Positions 1 to 9,240 of a stretch of 32,193 nucleotides of DNA are shown piece by piece. The stretch comes from Acrasis kona (lineage: Eukaryota > Heterolobosea > Eutetramitea > Acrasida > Acrasidae), in the NCBI GenBank assembly GCA_026419775.2, contig JAOPGA020000092.1:1-32193 (forward strand). Reading direction: 5' to 3'. Under the pieces are notes generated by a model that saw only the letters and a program-made list of their open reading frames with translations, was not told the DNA's origin and searched no databases. Each line of letters starts with the position of its first letter. Position 1 is the stretch's first letter. The position numbers and the translations under genes are program-made.

Positions 1-61
1 ACTGTTAGACCTAAAACTAGCCATACAGTATGGGAGGAAGAAACAAAACAAAGAGTGACCA

Positions 62-1276
62 ATGACATTAATGACCGAAAAAATCAACACAAGTTCGAAC
101 GACCTGATAAATCCACTACTAGTAAAAAAGCTTCATTCACCAACACCAAAACCAGCATCAGCTCCTGGATTATCTAGAAAGCAGAATGAACAATCACAGT
201 ATAATAGGAGCGATTCACCACGAATGCTTTTATCTACAAAATCAATTTTAAGAAACACAACAATGACACCACTCATAAGAAGAGGAAATTCCGCTGGATA
301 TTCCAGGCCGATACTGTCACATGGACCAACAACCTACTCAAAAATACAATCAGCAAAAAAACTAGTCTCTTCATACTCAGACCAGTCTAGCTACTTTTAT
401 AATTCTCCACAAAAATCAGTTTTGAATTCATTGTTTATGGTGACTAACTCTCGTCTCAAACCAGTTGATACAAATTCACCTGCTCGAAAAAGTATACTTG
501 TAAATAAAAAGCACAGCTCAGACAGCACCATCAGTGAAGATTATCTATCACCACATCCTCAGTTGGATAGTAGGCATCAAGCTATAATAGAGCTCACTCA
601 GCTATCAATAAAAGATAGAGAGCAACATCTGATCGAGGAATTGGAGCAACAAAAATTTTTAAAAAGAGACAACCAGGCTTTTAATGTGAAACAAAAAATT
701 GATGAACTGCTCACAAACAAGCTATTTGAAAAAGACAAATCTTTTTTCAAAAAAACCATTCAGCTACCTCATATAGGTATCACCCTTAACGTTGATCAGA
801 ATGATGCCATGTACAGATACTACGTTCCGAGGGACGAAGACTTGCTATTTAATTCAGAAAACTCTCCGACAAACGCAAACCAAAATACATTCGAAGAAAT
901 TTCATCAGGTGGACCGGAATGTGTGCCACCAAGATCTGCACGGTCGTTGGTAGAAGAGGTTAACTTGAACACTCCTGAGAATGACGCATTGATGACTAAC
1001 CAAGAGTTAGAATATCAGCTTCAACAGTGCAAAGAGCCATTTTTGACCTTTTTATACAACGCCAAGGCTAAACAAAGGAGGAAAAAGGAGGCACTCGAGG
1101 AGAGAATAAAACATAATGGTATGCTTGTCGATGCAAGGGAGAGGATGGACAAAGAGAATATGATTAAACACATCAATGATGTCACGCTTCGCAAATCAGA
1201 AATGCAGTTCCATGACACTGATACCATCGTCACCTCATCTCTCATTTACTCCAGAGAGAACCAGGACTTGGAGTAA
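62..1276 (+). CDS. Unknown coiled-coil protein, 404 aa
   Basis: Single open frame, starting at an ATG that lies 3 bp after an in-frame TGA (56-58), so the N-terminus is bounded. Residues 1-170 are low-complexity, rich in Ser, Pro, Asn and basic residues, and look disordered. Residues about 170-235 and 330-380 are charged and Glu/Lys/Gln-rich, typical of coiled coil. No signal peptide, membrane segment or catalytic motif is visible, and I do not recognise the family. An 11-codon upstream ORF (30-65) overlaps the start codon. The gene converges on the membrane-protein gene at 1341-2287 with 64 bp between stop codons. It could be a cytoskeletal or centrosomal component, but that is only a guess from composition. 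Confidence 0.75.
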   Translation: MTLMTEKINTSSNDLINPLLVKKLHSPTPKPASAPGLSRKQNEQSQYNRSDSPRMLLSTKSILRNTTMTPLIRRGNSAGYSRPILSHGPTTYSKIQSAKKLVSSYSDQSSYFYNSPQKSVLNSLFMVTNSRLKPVDTNSPARKSILVNKKHSSDSTISEDYLSPHPQLDSRHQAIIELTQLSIKDREQHLIEELEQQKFLKRDNQAFNVKQKIDELLTNKLFEKDKSFFKKTIQLPHIGITLNVDQNDAMYRYYVPRDEDLLFNSENSPTNANQNTFEEISSGGPECVPPRSARSLVEEVNLNTPENDALMTNQELEYQLQQCKEPFLTFLYNAKAKQRRKKEALEERIKHNGMLVDARERMDKENMIKHINDVTLRKSEMQFHDTDTIVTSSLIYSRENQDLE

Positions 1277-1340
1277 ATCTATTTGTAAATATAAAACAAC
1301 AGCAAGGATTAAAATAAAAAGTAAATCTTGAAAAATTTAT

Positions 1341-2287
1341 TTATACATTATTTGAAGGATAAATCATAGTCGTTGGTTGTTGTACTGGCACGTTGGGGTC
1401 TTGCACTTGAGGATAAACCAAAGTTTGTTGTTGGTATGGTTGAATCATGTATTGTTGTGGTTGACCAACGAATTGTTGTGGATATTGGACAGGCGCATGT
1501 TGGACAAATGTTTGAACACCTCCTGAGATGTTTTGTTGTGCTACCTCTGTTTGCACAGGTGGTTGTTGGAGCTGTGATTGCTGCTTTTTGGCTTTAATCT
1601 TTAGAATGACCCAGTGTGCGAGTAGTGCACATCCAAAGACGAATATTGTTATCAAGAAGAATGGGAAACGACCTCTATAGCCATATGCCCAAGAAACCAA
1701 AATTATTGACTGAGTAGCGGTGAATAATGTAGCGTGGATGTTAAATAAAGTTCTTGATGTTTCTAGACTCCTGTACTTTATCAAGGCGTGGATGACTACT
1801 GCTGTAACCAATAGTATAACAGGATATGCAGACCATGGAAACACCCGTAGGTTTGCGTGTGCGTGTGAGCTTGCTTCAGGATCATACGCGTGTTCATTAG
1901 TAAAGACTAACACGGTGCTAGTTAAGGCTGTGAATAGCCCGTGAATAAACATGTCTTTGTGACCGGCAAAGAATGGAGATCCAACCACGAAGAAGATTGA
2001 GAAGCCTAGAGCAGAGGCGTACATTGTATAAATGAACCCTAATATTAGAAACGCTAAACGTAAATTCACTTACAAGGAAAGCCGCTGGGGCTGAACCATA
2101 AAAACATAACAACTGCCAATACGTTAAAGCCAACTAGACATAAGCCCACAGGTTTTAATGCTCCTGTATATTTGTGGTGTGCTATGGATGAATTCACCTC
2201 TTGGATGATGGGATTTGTGTTCATGTTTGAATGTTTTGTTTGGAATGTTTTTTCGCTTTTTATTAGGACAACCATCAAACTGAACAT
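1341..2287 (-). CDS. Six-TM membrane protein with Q/P-rich tail (spliced)
   Basis: Two exons: 2074-2287 and 1341-2053 or 1341-2038, depending on the acceptor. The donor at 2073 reads GTAAGT. An acceptor at 2039 gives a 35-nt intron and 303 aa; one at 2054 gives a 20-nt intron and 308 aa. Both keep frame, and the 35-nt choice fits the other introns here and includes a TTCTAAT branch-like motif. The joined protein has six hydrophobic segments, then a cytosolic-looking KIKAKKQQ stretch and a tail of about 75 residues rich in Gln, Pro, Val and Tyr. A second in-frame ATG 21 codons in could be the true start. AATAAA begins within the stop codon. Family not recognised; a small multi-pass protein with a tail that could mediate protein contacts. 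Confidence 0.8.
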
Positions 2288-2555
2288 TCCAAATCGGAGG
2301 TTTGCGAATTGGATGCTTTGAGAAACAAGGAGACAGGTTCGATTTTCAACAATGTATCGAAGAAAGATTGAATTGGACCAACGGTAACAGAATCGGCGTA
2401 TAAGTAAAGCACCGCAACTTTTATTATTTACAAAGAAGCACTTTGCGACAAACCAGAATATTCTTGAACGCGATGCTGATTAATAATTAATTTATGCTAA
2501 ATCAGAAAGAAATCAATCTCTTCAATATCATACAAAAGGTAGTACTTTTATTTCA

Positions 2556-3856
2556 TCAAGGCGCGACAGTAAATTCTGAGTGTGTATCCCTTTCTTTCAA
2601 CAAATCCTGTGCCCACGTCTTCACAGCACCTGGGGTAGAAAGGTAACGTGATCTGAAGATTTCTAAAGTCTGCGAAATGCAACTTGTTTTCGTCGGTGTT
2701 ATTGCGCACATTTCAATGTACTGGTCGTGCATTTTCTTTGAAAGACCTTTTGCGATAAGTTTATATACAAGATCCATGTACTTGAGTCCAGCATCTGTAA
2801 AAATTAAATAGCAATACCTACATTTATTCTCTCCAAGATCATAAATGAATAGACAATTGAAACCAGACACATCGCTATACTTTCCTGGTCCTCTGTACTT
2901 TAACTTATCTTCGGCTAGTGTGGTTTTACTAAAGAACATGTAACAACGTCTCTCGGTGTCATACAATAAAGTGTGCATCAACATTTGATCTCTAGGGCGC
3001 ATTAACTTTGATAAAACTAGATCGCTGTAATGCGTGGCGTGTGCGTATTCGTGTTCCTCATTGATACCTATTATTTTGAAGTTCGGACAATGAACTTTCC
3101 AAAATCTATCATTCTGCTCGTCGTTAACACAGTGTGCAAAATGCTCTGCGCTAAAATTTAATCGTCCCGTTAGTTTTGTAATGAGTTGACCAGACTTTGG
3201 ATTGTCGCTCATGAGATACCTATGCTTTGATACGTAAGGATAGTGGTCCCTCTCTTTTTTACCAATCTTTGTGGGCGAGAGCGATGTCCAATCGCTGACA
3301 CAATCATTCAGTCTCACGAGGCATTCAAGATCTCGGTCACTAATGTGGCAAGTATCAAATCCACTCGGCATCATTTTTGAGGCACCTGATGAAGAAGTTA
3401 GGTTTATGGATATAGTTTCGAGGTATGCTTCTCCTTTACGCTCGATAAAGCGCTTAAAGAGTTCGCTGTTAACATATCTGTGGAAGGAATCACTTTTAAG
3501 TTCTCTATACACGGCACTTTGGTATTGTTGAAAATTGAAACTAAGGGTTCTTACTTGAATGCACTGTCAAACATTTTGTTCATGGGTTCGGTGGAATCTT
3601 CGGATGCCATGATGTTTCTGCGATCCTCTCCAGAAATGTTGATTTCAAACTTTGCACCCTCAGTGATGTATTTTTCGATAATTGGACTGATACCATCAAA
3701 GCTTGGCTTCATCTTGAATTTTAACACATCTAGCAAGAACAACAACGGCTCTAAAGAGTGTGACTGCTTTAGATACTCCTTATAATTGTTTTGCAGAGCA
3801 GAATCCTTGAAAGTTTTATCGAAAATGACTTCATAATTGTGAAGTGGTACACGCAT
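2556..3856 (-). CDS. RGS-domain protein with START-like C-terminal region
   Basis: Exons 3555-3856 and 2556-3516, joined over a 38-nt GT-AG intron (3517-3554), give 420 aa. Residues about 6-135 match an RGS domain: a LLFLLDVLKFK helix, then KYITEGAKFEINIS, then after the junction FNAVYRELKSDSFHRYVNSELF. RGS domains speed GTP hydrolysis by G-alpha subunits, so a role in heterotrimeric G-protein signalling follows. The intron falls inside the domain, and joining restores its consensus, which supports the splice. The C-terminal ~250 residues alternate beta-like and helical segments and end in a long amphipathic helix (MDLVYKLIAKGLSKKM). This suggests a START/Bet v1-type lipid pocket, but only by gestalt. 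The gene ends in TGA with AATAAA 4-5 nt beyond. Confidence 0.85.
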
Positions 3857-4705
3857 TTTTAAAAATAACTTCTGACATCGTAAAAATCTATAAAAGGCGA
3901 AGATTTCAGAGCTTTACAATTCAGCTGTCATGCTTACAATACAATGCAAGACACATATAAAGTAGTTCATTAGCTACAGATGAACAAGACGATGAGCACG
4001 AAGTAATGCTTAAAGATGAAAAACTAATAAAGTGCTCAAATTCCATCATGTAATCTTCGAGAATTTAGCAATGGTTAAAATAGGAGCTACATATGTTCCT
4101 CATTATAACGTTCTTTTAAACCTTCAATGTTGTTTAATTTATTCTTTGCAAGGTCTTTCAGCTTAAAAGAGACTAGTAGAATATGTTCATAAAGAGAAAT
4201 TTCCTACACGAGCAAAACGATAGCCGAGACAAATAAATAAATTATCTCTATTCAGTGTATTGTATCTGTACATGGAATAATTGTATCAAATCATGTCAAA
4301 TCTCTAGAAAACATGATGACTCGAGTGCTGTTGAGGTGAATGTGGCTTTTATACGTGTAGTCCACACTACTCATGGAGCGAAGTTCAGTATCGCACACAA
4401 AGTATAATAAATTATTACTGTATAAATACGTAAACAAACCTATAAAAACCAACTGTTGTAGTTGCTCGCCTCACAAAACTCTCCACGAAGATAAGCGCGT
4501 GAACAACCAATATCATTAGGTATTCTCATATCACTCCAGCAATAATGTCAATACGTAGTATGTGCTTCATGCAAGATTCTTATAAAATTGATGGATGACA
4601 CAATCAAAGGGACATCCTTATGTAGAACTGGCACGTTTGTAACAACCCATCATTGACTTTTTTTCTTTGGAATAGTTTTGTAATTAATAAATCGTAACCG
4701 TCAAC
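3857..4705. other. Intergenic stretch, about 850 bp
   Basis: AT-rich with many stops in all frames. Upstream of the RGS gene there is a plus-oriented TATAAAAGG (3889-3897) that has no obvious gene behind it. A short acidic open frame at 3961-4053 (31 codons, no ATG near its start) might be a decayed exon. I see no tRNA box pair and no repeat. It presumably holds promoters for the two flanking divergent genes. Confidence 0.5.
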
Positions 4706-5251
4706 ATGGTCTCCATTCTAGCATCCACCACAATATTACTCATCATCATAAGAGTGTTCGTGGCAATTGTCATTGAACCTGCATTCATTTTTGGATGGCC
4801 ACTGTTGTTATCAGAGTGTCCACAACAGTGCGTTGGAAAACAGTATCCAGATCTGTGTGTCTCCAACTGCAACCTTCGTACCAAAATCGGACTTGATATG
4901 AAAGAGTACTTTGAAATAGATCCAGTCACGGCAAGATTAGATTTACCAGTTCAAATCGCAGGCTTCGAACTCTTATTCATCACCTCACCATTGATGGTAA
5001 TCACTGCCATCGGATTATTAGCTGGTGCTTCATGGGCCAAGAAATTAGGACTCGTGGTTTCAGGATCCTTCATACAACTCATGGCACCCGCCGTCTACAC
5101 TTGGTGGCACATGTCTCCCAACCCAGCAAAAGTTTATCTTTTCAACTCTGCAGATCTAGCTTTGGCCGTACTTTTATTAATATGGAGTTGGACAGCAAAG
5201 ACAACCACGACAGCAACAGTAACCACAAAAGCAACAAAAGTTAAGAAATAA
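4706..5251 (+). CDS. Four-TM membrane protein with twin CX3C loop, 181 aa
   Basis: Single exon. TM1 is residues about 5-30 and may act as a signal anchor. It is followed by a Cys-rich loop of the form CX3C-X8-CX3C (residues 38-56), which would form two disulfides if it lies on the lumenal or outer side. Three more hydrophobic segments follow at about 82-105, 112-132 and 145-163, and the tail is Thr/Lys-rich. The layout of the last three helices, with acidic residues at helix starts, faintly recalls EXPERA (EBP/TMEM97) proteins, but I cannot confirm it. The stop codon sits inside AATAAA (5247-5252), and VPS72 on the opposite strand stops 2 bp further on. Confidence 0.8.
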   Translation: MVSILASTTILLIIIRVFVAIVIEPAFIFGWPLLLSECPQQCVGKQYPDLCVSNCNLRTKIGLDMKEYFEIDPVTARLDLPVQIAGFELLFITSPLMVITAIGLLAGASWAKKLGLVVSGSFIQLMAPAVYTWWHMSPNPAKVYLFNSADLALAVLLLIWSWTAKTTTTATVTTKATKVKK

Positions 5252-5259
5252 ATTTATTT
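5246..5259. terminator. Palindromic two-way poly(A) signal containing both stop codons
   Basis: AAATAAATTTATTT is a perfect 14-bp palindrome. It carries AATAAA on the plus strand (5247-5252) and on the minus strand (5258-5253), plus the TAA stop of the four-TM gene (5249-5251) and the TAA stop of VPS72 (5256-5254). Cleavage normally lies downstream of AATAAA, so each mRNA should run into the coding region of the other. Confidence 0.75.
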
Positions 5260-5385
5260 TTTCTGTTGATTAGGAACAAAGTGTTGTTGTTGATTCATTA
5301 ATTGTTGATTATAGAGAGGAGGAGATCTCCGAAGAACTTGCATCTGTGGGTGCATTACCATTCCTGGTTGTACTATAAATCCCAT

Positions 5386-5417
<32 letters not shown>

Positions 5418-7027
5418 GATCTAGTGGTTGGTGCATTCTTTGCAAATTCATCATGTGACCCACCACATTGTTACCTGAATTGTTACCAAAAGGCATCACC
5501 GTGTTGTTCATAAATGTAGATTGCATGTGTTGAGGAGGTCTCTTCATGAATAGTTCTGGTTGCTCTCTCACAAAATGTGTTACTGGCTGCTGCATAAACA
5601 TTGGCTTTTGTGTTTGCATAAATGTAGATGGATGTGTTTGAAAGTATTGTTGTTGTAATTGTTGCTGTTGCTGCAATTGTTGTTGTTGTAATTGTTGTTG
5701 TTGCAATTGTAATTGCTGTAAATGTTGCTGTTGTTGCTGTGATTGTTGTGGTTGTAGTTGTTGTGGTTTCAATGTAGGTTGAGGTTGTGATTTTTGAATC
5801 ATTTGTTGTACTGGTTTATTTTTCGCCTCCATGATTTGCTTTTCGTGTCGCTCTCTCAATATTTTAAAGGCCTCCAACGATGAATAGGGTTGTTTTGTTT
5901 TTGGATCAAAATACTTTGCAGGTTTTCCGGTTATGACGCACACTCCTCTAGTCCTAACTATTAAAGATTAATCAACGCTGCATGATGGCGTGACAAACCT
6001 GATGGAGAGTTCTTGTACGGTATGGTGCTGACGTCGTGGTAAATGTATTGCGGTTGACCTTCGTCGAGATCTGACCTGGACAGATAGGTCACCAGTGGAC
6101 CTTCGTAACCTTCTAGAGCATTTGTTCTGTTGTTGCCTCTGGCTTTGCTCTTAATTTCTTCCTCGATCTGAACTAGTTTTTGTAATGACAGCTTGTTGTA
6201 TTCTGCAGTATGTGCGGCCTCAGCCAATCTCTCCTCTTGTGTGGGTGATTTGACCCTACTTTGACGCCTGGAACGAGGTTTCTCTCGTTGTATTTGAGAT
6301 CTCACTTCCAGTCGTTCTGATAGCTAAAAATAATGAGAATTTTGAATGTACGTTTTTGTACCTCTGATGTCTTTTTCTTTGTTGAATCTCTCGTGGCTCT
6401 CTTGTCTGATTTATTTTTCGGTGTTTTTGGTTCATCTTCGTCATCAACATCTTCATCATCTTGTTCGTCGTCTTCTTCTATTGTTTCGGCACGTTTTCGT
6501 TTACGTGGAGTAGTTGATGGAGTGGTGCCGGCTTTTTTTGCCTTCTTTTCAGCTTGTTTCTTCTTGAGGGCAAGATCAACATATTTGTTTTTCTTTTTTC
6601 CACTCTTTCTTTCTTCATCTGCTATTCTCTTATCGACTGCCTCTCCTTCTTTATCGTCATCTTCATTCTCGCTCTGATCAAAATCAGAGTCTACAATGTC
6701 CTCTTCCTCGCGCTCAAAACCAAAATCATCATCAACATCATCTTCTTTGAAATAATCTTGATTCCAAAATGCGCTATCTGCTTCCTCTTCGGTGATGTCT
6801 TCTGCCTTTGTATCTGCAGAGAATGTAACCGGCTTGGGCGCAGGTCTTGGTGCACCACCTTGCATTAAAAGTTCTTCATCCTGTATGAGCTGGGTCATAC
6901 GATTACCACGACCCTGTCTTGTTGAGGCACGCCTCGTAGGATTATCATTCTCAGACATTTCTTTGTGTATGGTAAGGGTTGACTCATTCTCTTTACAACT
7001 TCTTACAAAAGTAGAAACATTCACCAT
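5254..7027 (-). CDS. VPS72: VPS72/YL1 chromatin-remodeller subunit with polyQ tail
   Basis: Three exons (6362-7027, 5999-6323, 5254-5957) joined over 38-nt and 41-nt GT-AG introns encode 564 aa. YL1/VPS72 is the H2A.Z-binding subunit of SWR1/SRCAP-type remodellers in the nucleus. The N-terminal part has the family features: a basic RRASTRQGRGNR patch, an acidic FWNQDYFKEDD...DSDFD region, then a Lys-rich stretch and TQEERLAEAAHTAEYNKLSL. The YL1_C domain starts just after intron 2 (CVITGKPAKYFDP...PYSSLEAFKILRE). Intron 2 is placed because only its 41-nt form restores the frame into YL1_C. After YL1_C comes a tail of about 190 residues rich in Gln (including an 11-Gln run) and Met, unlike the short tail of animal and yeast proteins. 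An internal ATG at 6958 (MSENDNPTRR) is an alternative start close to the conserved part. Confidence 0.92.
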
Positions 7028-7674
7028 GATAAAATATATTGCAATCGTTATGCGAAGAAGATGTTAGTAAAACAGCGACGATCCAAAATCATTGCTATCA
7101 TAATATAAGCCACTCCCTTTACAGTAAATGGCGTAAATCTTATTAAGAGAATCAACAACTGCTATTTAGAATTCAAATCAAATTCAAAAATGTAACACTT
7201 GATGTACTAATCGATATATTAAATAGCTACGTAGCTATTTGCCGTGACATAGTGGTACAAATTTTCTAACAATACAATGTTTAGATGACGTGATAAATAT
7301 TACAGCTCCAAAAGATGGTGCTAAATTAGCTCTACATGTTCAAACTATTCAAAGTAATTTTCGAAAAAGCAGCTTGATGACCTCATGGTAGCAAACTCGT
7401 TCTATCGTATGTATCGATAAAGTTTCAAGACGATGCGACCCAAAGATACATTCTCTAGACGCAATATTGCCAAAAACTTATTTATTCACGAACTCATATT
7501 ATTCCTCATAATTATGCGCAACAGATTGTAACAACCAATTTATCCCCATATAGGGTTATGCAACGTAGCTGTCAAAATCAACATCATAACATGTTCATCT
7601 CGTCAACTGTCAAATGAGGAGCATAAATACTCCACCCGACCATCCATCCAATCACAAACTAAATTTTAAACAGA
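7028..7674. other. Divergent intergenic region, VPS72 / Lys-rich gene
   Basis: About 650 bp, AT-rich, with no ORF worth calling. It must hold both promoters. The only clear element is the TATA-like site described separately near 7622. No tRNA or repeat is seen. Confidence 0.5.
7618..7633 (+). promoter_or_regulatory. TATA-like box inside a small inverted repeat
   Basis: CATAAATA (7622-7629) is flanked by GGAG and CTCC, making a 4-bp-arm inverted repeat around it. It lies 53 bp before the start codon of the Lys-rich secreted protein. A similar TATAAATA lies 45 bp before the start of the PQQ/lectin gene, which supports a core-promoter role. Confidence 0.5.
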
Positions 7675-9096
7675 ATGAGGACAGCCTTCGTACTCCTCTT
7701 CTTGGCAGTCGTAGCCCTCTGCTTCTTCACCACTCCAGCCGAAGGAACCAAATGCGTTGTTGGTAAGGTACACAAGAAACAAAGTGTCAAAAAACTACAA
7801 CACAAATTACACAATGCTAAGAAATCCTTGAAGAATGCTTTGAAGAAAAACAACAAACACGCCATTAAGAAAGCAAAGAAGAACCTAAAGAAAGTTGTTA
7901 AACAAGTAAAGAAGGTTGTCAAGAAGTCACCCAAGTCCAAGGCTGCCAAGAAGCTTCAAAAGAAGGCCAGAAAGGTCGTCAAGAAGACTAAGAAGTGCAG
8001 AAGAGTTGTCAAGAAATCATCTGCCAAGAAGGCCTGCCGTCGTGCACGCAAATTGGCAAAGAAGGCACGCAAGACTGCCAGAAAGGCACGCAAACAAGCC
8101 AAGAAGCTTAACAAGAAGGCACGCAAGGCCGCCAAGAGACAACACAAGCTTGCTGGTAAGAAGCCAAAGGCATCCAAGAAGGCATTGAAGAACGCCAAGA
8201 AGTTGTCCAAGAAGGCACGTACCCTCAACAAGAAAGCTAACAAGGCCGCCAAGAAGGCAAGAAAGGCTCTCAACAAGTGCAAGCGCACCAAGAGACACGT
8301 CAAGAAGCACGGTAAGAAGCCAGCCAAGAAGGCAGTAAAGAAAGCCGTCAAGAAGGCCGCCAAGAAGGCAAAGAAAGCCGCCAAGAAGGCAAAGAAGGCA
8401 TTGAAGACCGCCAAGAAGGCTTTGAAGAAGAGTAAGAAGGCCGCCAAGAAGTTGCAAAAGAAACAAGTCAAACAACACAAGAAGGCTCTAAACTTGATCA
8501 AGAACTTGAACAAGGCACACTCACCAGAGGCTCGCAAGAAGTTCCTCCAAAAGGTCAAGAGTCAAATCAAGGGTGTCAAGAAGACCGTCAAGAAGGCCAA
8601 GAAGGAACTAAAGAAGGTCAAGAAGTCACAAAAGAAGGTCACCAAAGCCAAGAAGGTTGCCAAGAAGGTCGCAAAGAAGGTTGCCAAGGTTGTTAAGAAG
8701 GCCAAGAAGGCTGTCAAGAAGGGCAAGAAGTCCAAGAGATCCACAAAGAAGGGCAAGAAGACCTGCAAGTGCGCCAAGAAGTCCAAGAAATCCGCCAAGA
8801 AGGCAGCAAAGAAGGCCGCCAAGAAGGTCAAGAGATCATGCAGCAGAAAACTAAAGAAGATTGTCGCCCACTACAAGAAGGCCGCAAAGAAGGCAAATAA
8901 GAACATCGCCAAGTCACACAAACTAGTTGCTGCTTCCAAGACCAACGCAAAACTTGCACCAGCTGCCAAGAAGCAAATCAAGAAGGCTCAACGCTTGTCC
9001 AACAAGGCTAAGAAACTAGCCAAGAAGGCAAGAAAGGTCAGCAAGAAGTGCAAGAAGAGCGTCAAGAAGGCCAACAAGAAGGCAAAGCGTGCTTAA
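7675..9096 (+). CDS. Secreted, extremely lysine-rich protein, 473 aa
   Basis: It begins with a clean signal peptide (residues 1-24: MRT, a hydrophobic core, then TPAEG). The rest is built almost entirely of Lys and Ala with Arg, Val, Leu, Asn and Ser in KKA, AKKAKKA and KKVAKK patterns, which recall the tails of histone H1. I count only two acidic residues, one Tyr, one Phe and no Trp in the mature chain, so the charge is very high. Eight Cys are spread through it, an even number that could form four disulfides. With a signal peptide it should enter the secretory path rather than the nucleus. Possible roles are binding polyanions (DNA, polyphosphate, acidic glycans), killing microbes, or organising a wall or mineral as lysine-rich silaffins do. 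None is shown by the sequence. The long antisense frames are by-products of AAG-rich coding. Confidence 0.85.
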   Translation: MRTAFVLLFLAVVALCFFTTPAEGTKCVVGKVHKKQSVKKLQHKLHNAKKSLKNALKKNNKHAIKKAKKNLKKVVKQVKKVVKKSPKSKAAKKLQKKARKVVKKTKKCRRVVKKSSAKKACRRARKLAKKARKTARKARKQAKKLNKKARKAAKRQHKLAGKKPKASKKALKNAKKLSKKARTLNKKANKAAKKARKALNKCKRTKRHVKKHGKKPAKKAVKKAVKKAAKKAKKAAKKAKKALKTAKKALKKSKKAAKKLQKKQVKQHKKALNLIKNLNKAHSPEARKKFLQKVKSQIKGVKKTVKKAKKELKKVKKSQKKVTKAKKVAKKVAKKVAKVVKKAKKAVKKGKKSKRSTKKGKKTCKCAKKSKKSAKKAAKKAAKKVKRSCSRKLKKIVAHYKKAAKKANKNIAKSHKLVAASKTNAKLAPAAKKQIKKAQRLSNKAKKLAKKARKVSKKCKKSVKKANKKAKRA

Positions 9097-9240
9097 ATGA
9101 CTTTTGTTTCTGTATTACTTAAATCTGTTTACTAAAGTTATCATTGTATTATTACTTTCGAAGCTTCTTCCCTTGTTATTGTTGTGAACAGTTTGTTGAA
9201 GTAAATCAAGAAGAACATATTTATTAAAAGTACATTTCCA

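Noticed and set aside
3889-4053. TATAAAAGG on the plus strand followed by an acidic 31-codon frame
   Set aside because: The frame has no usable ATG at its start, is closed by nearby stops, and no splice combination gave a longer product.
6256-6868. Other-frame ORFs inside the VPS72 acidic/basic region on both strands
   Set aside because: They are shadows of Glu/Asp/Lys codon runs; the VPS72 frame carries the family motifs.
7956-8831. Long hydrophobic open frames on the minus strand opposite the Lys-rich gene
   Set aside because: They are the reverse complement of AAG/GCC-rich Lys-Ala codons, which contain no stops when read backwards; Phe/Leu repeats follow from the code alone.
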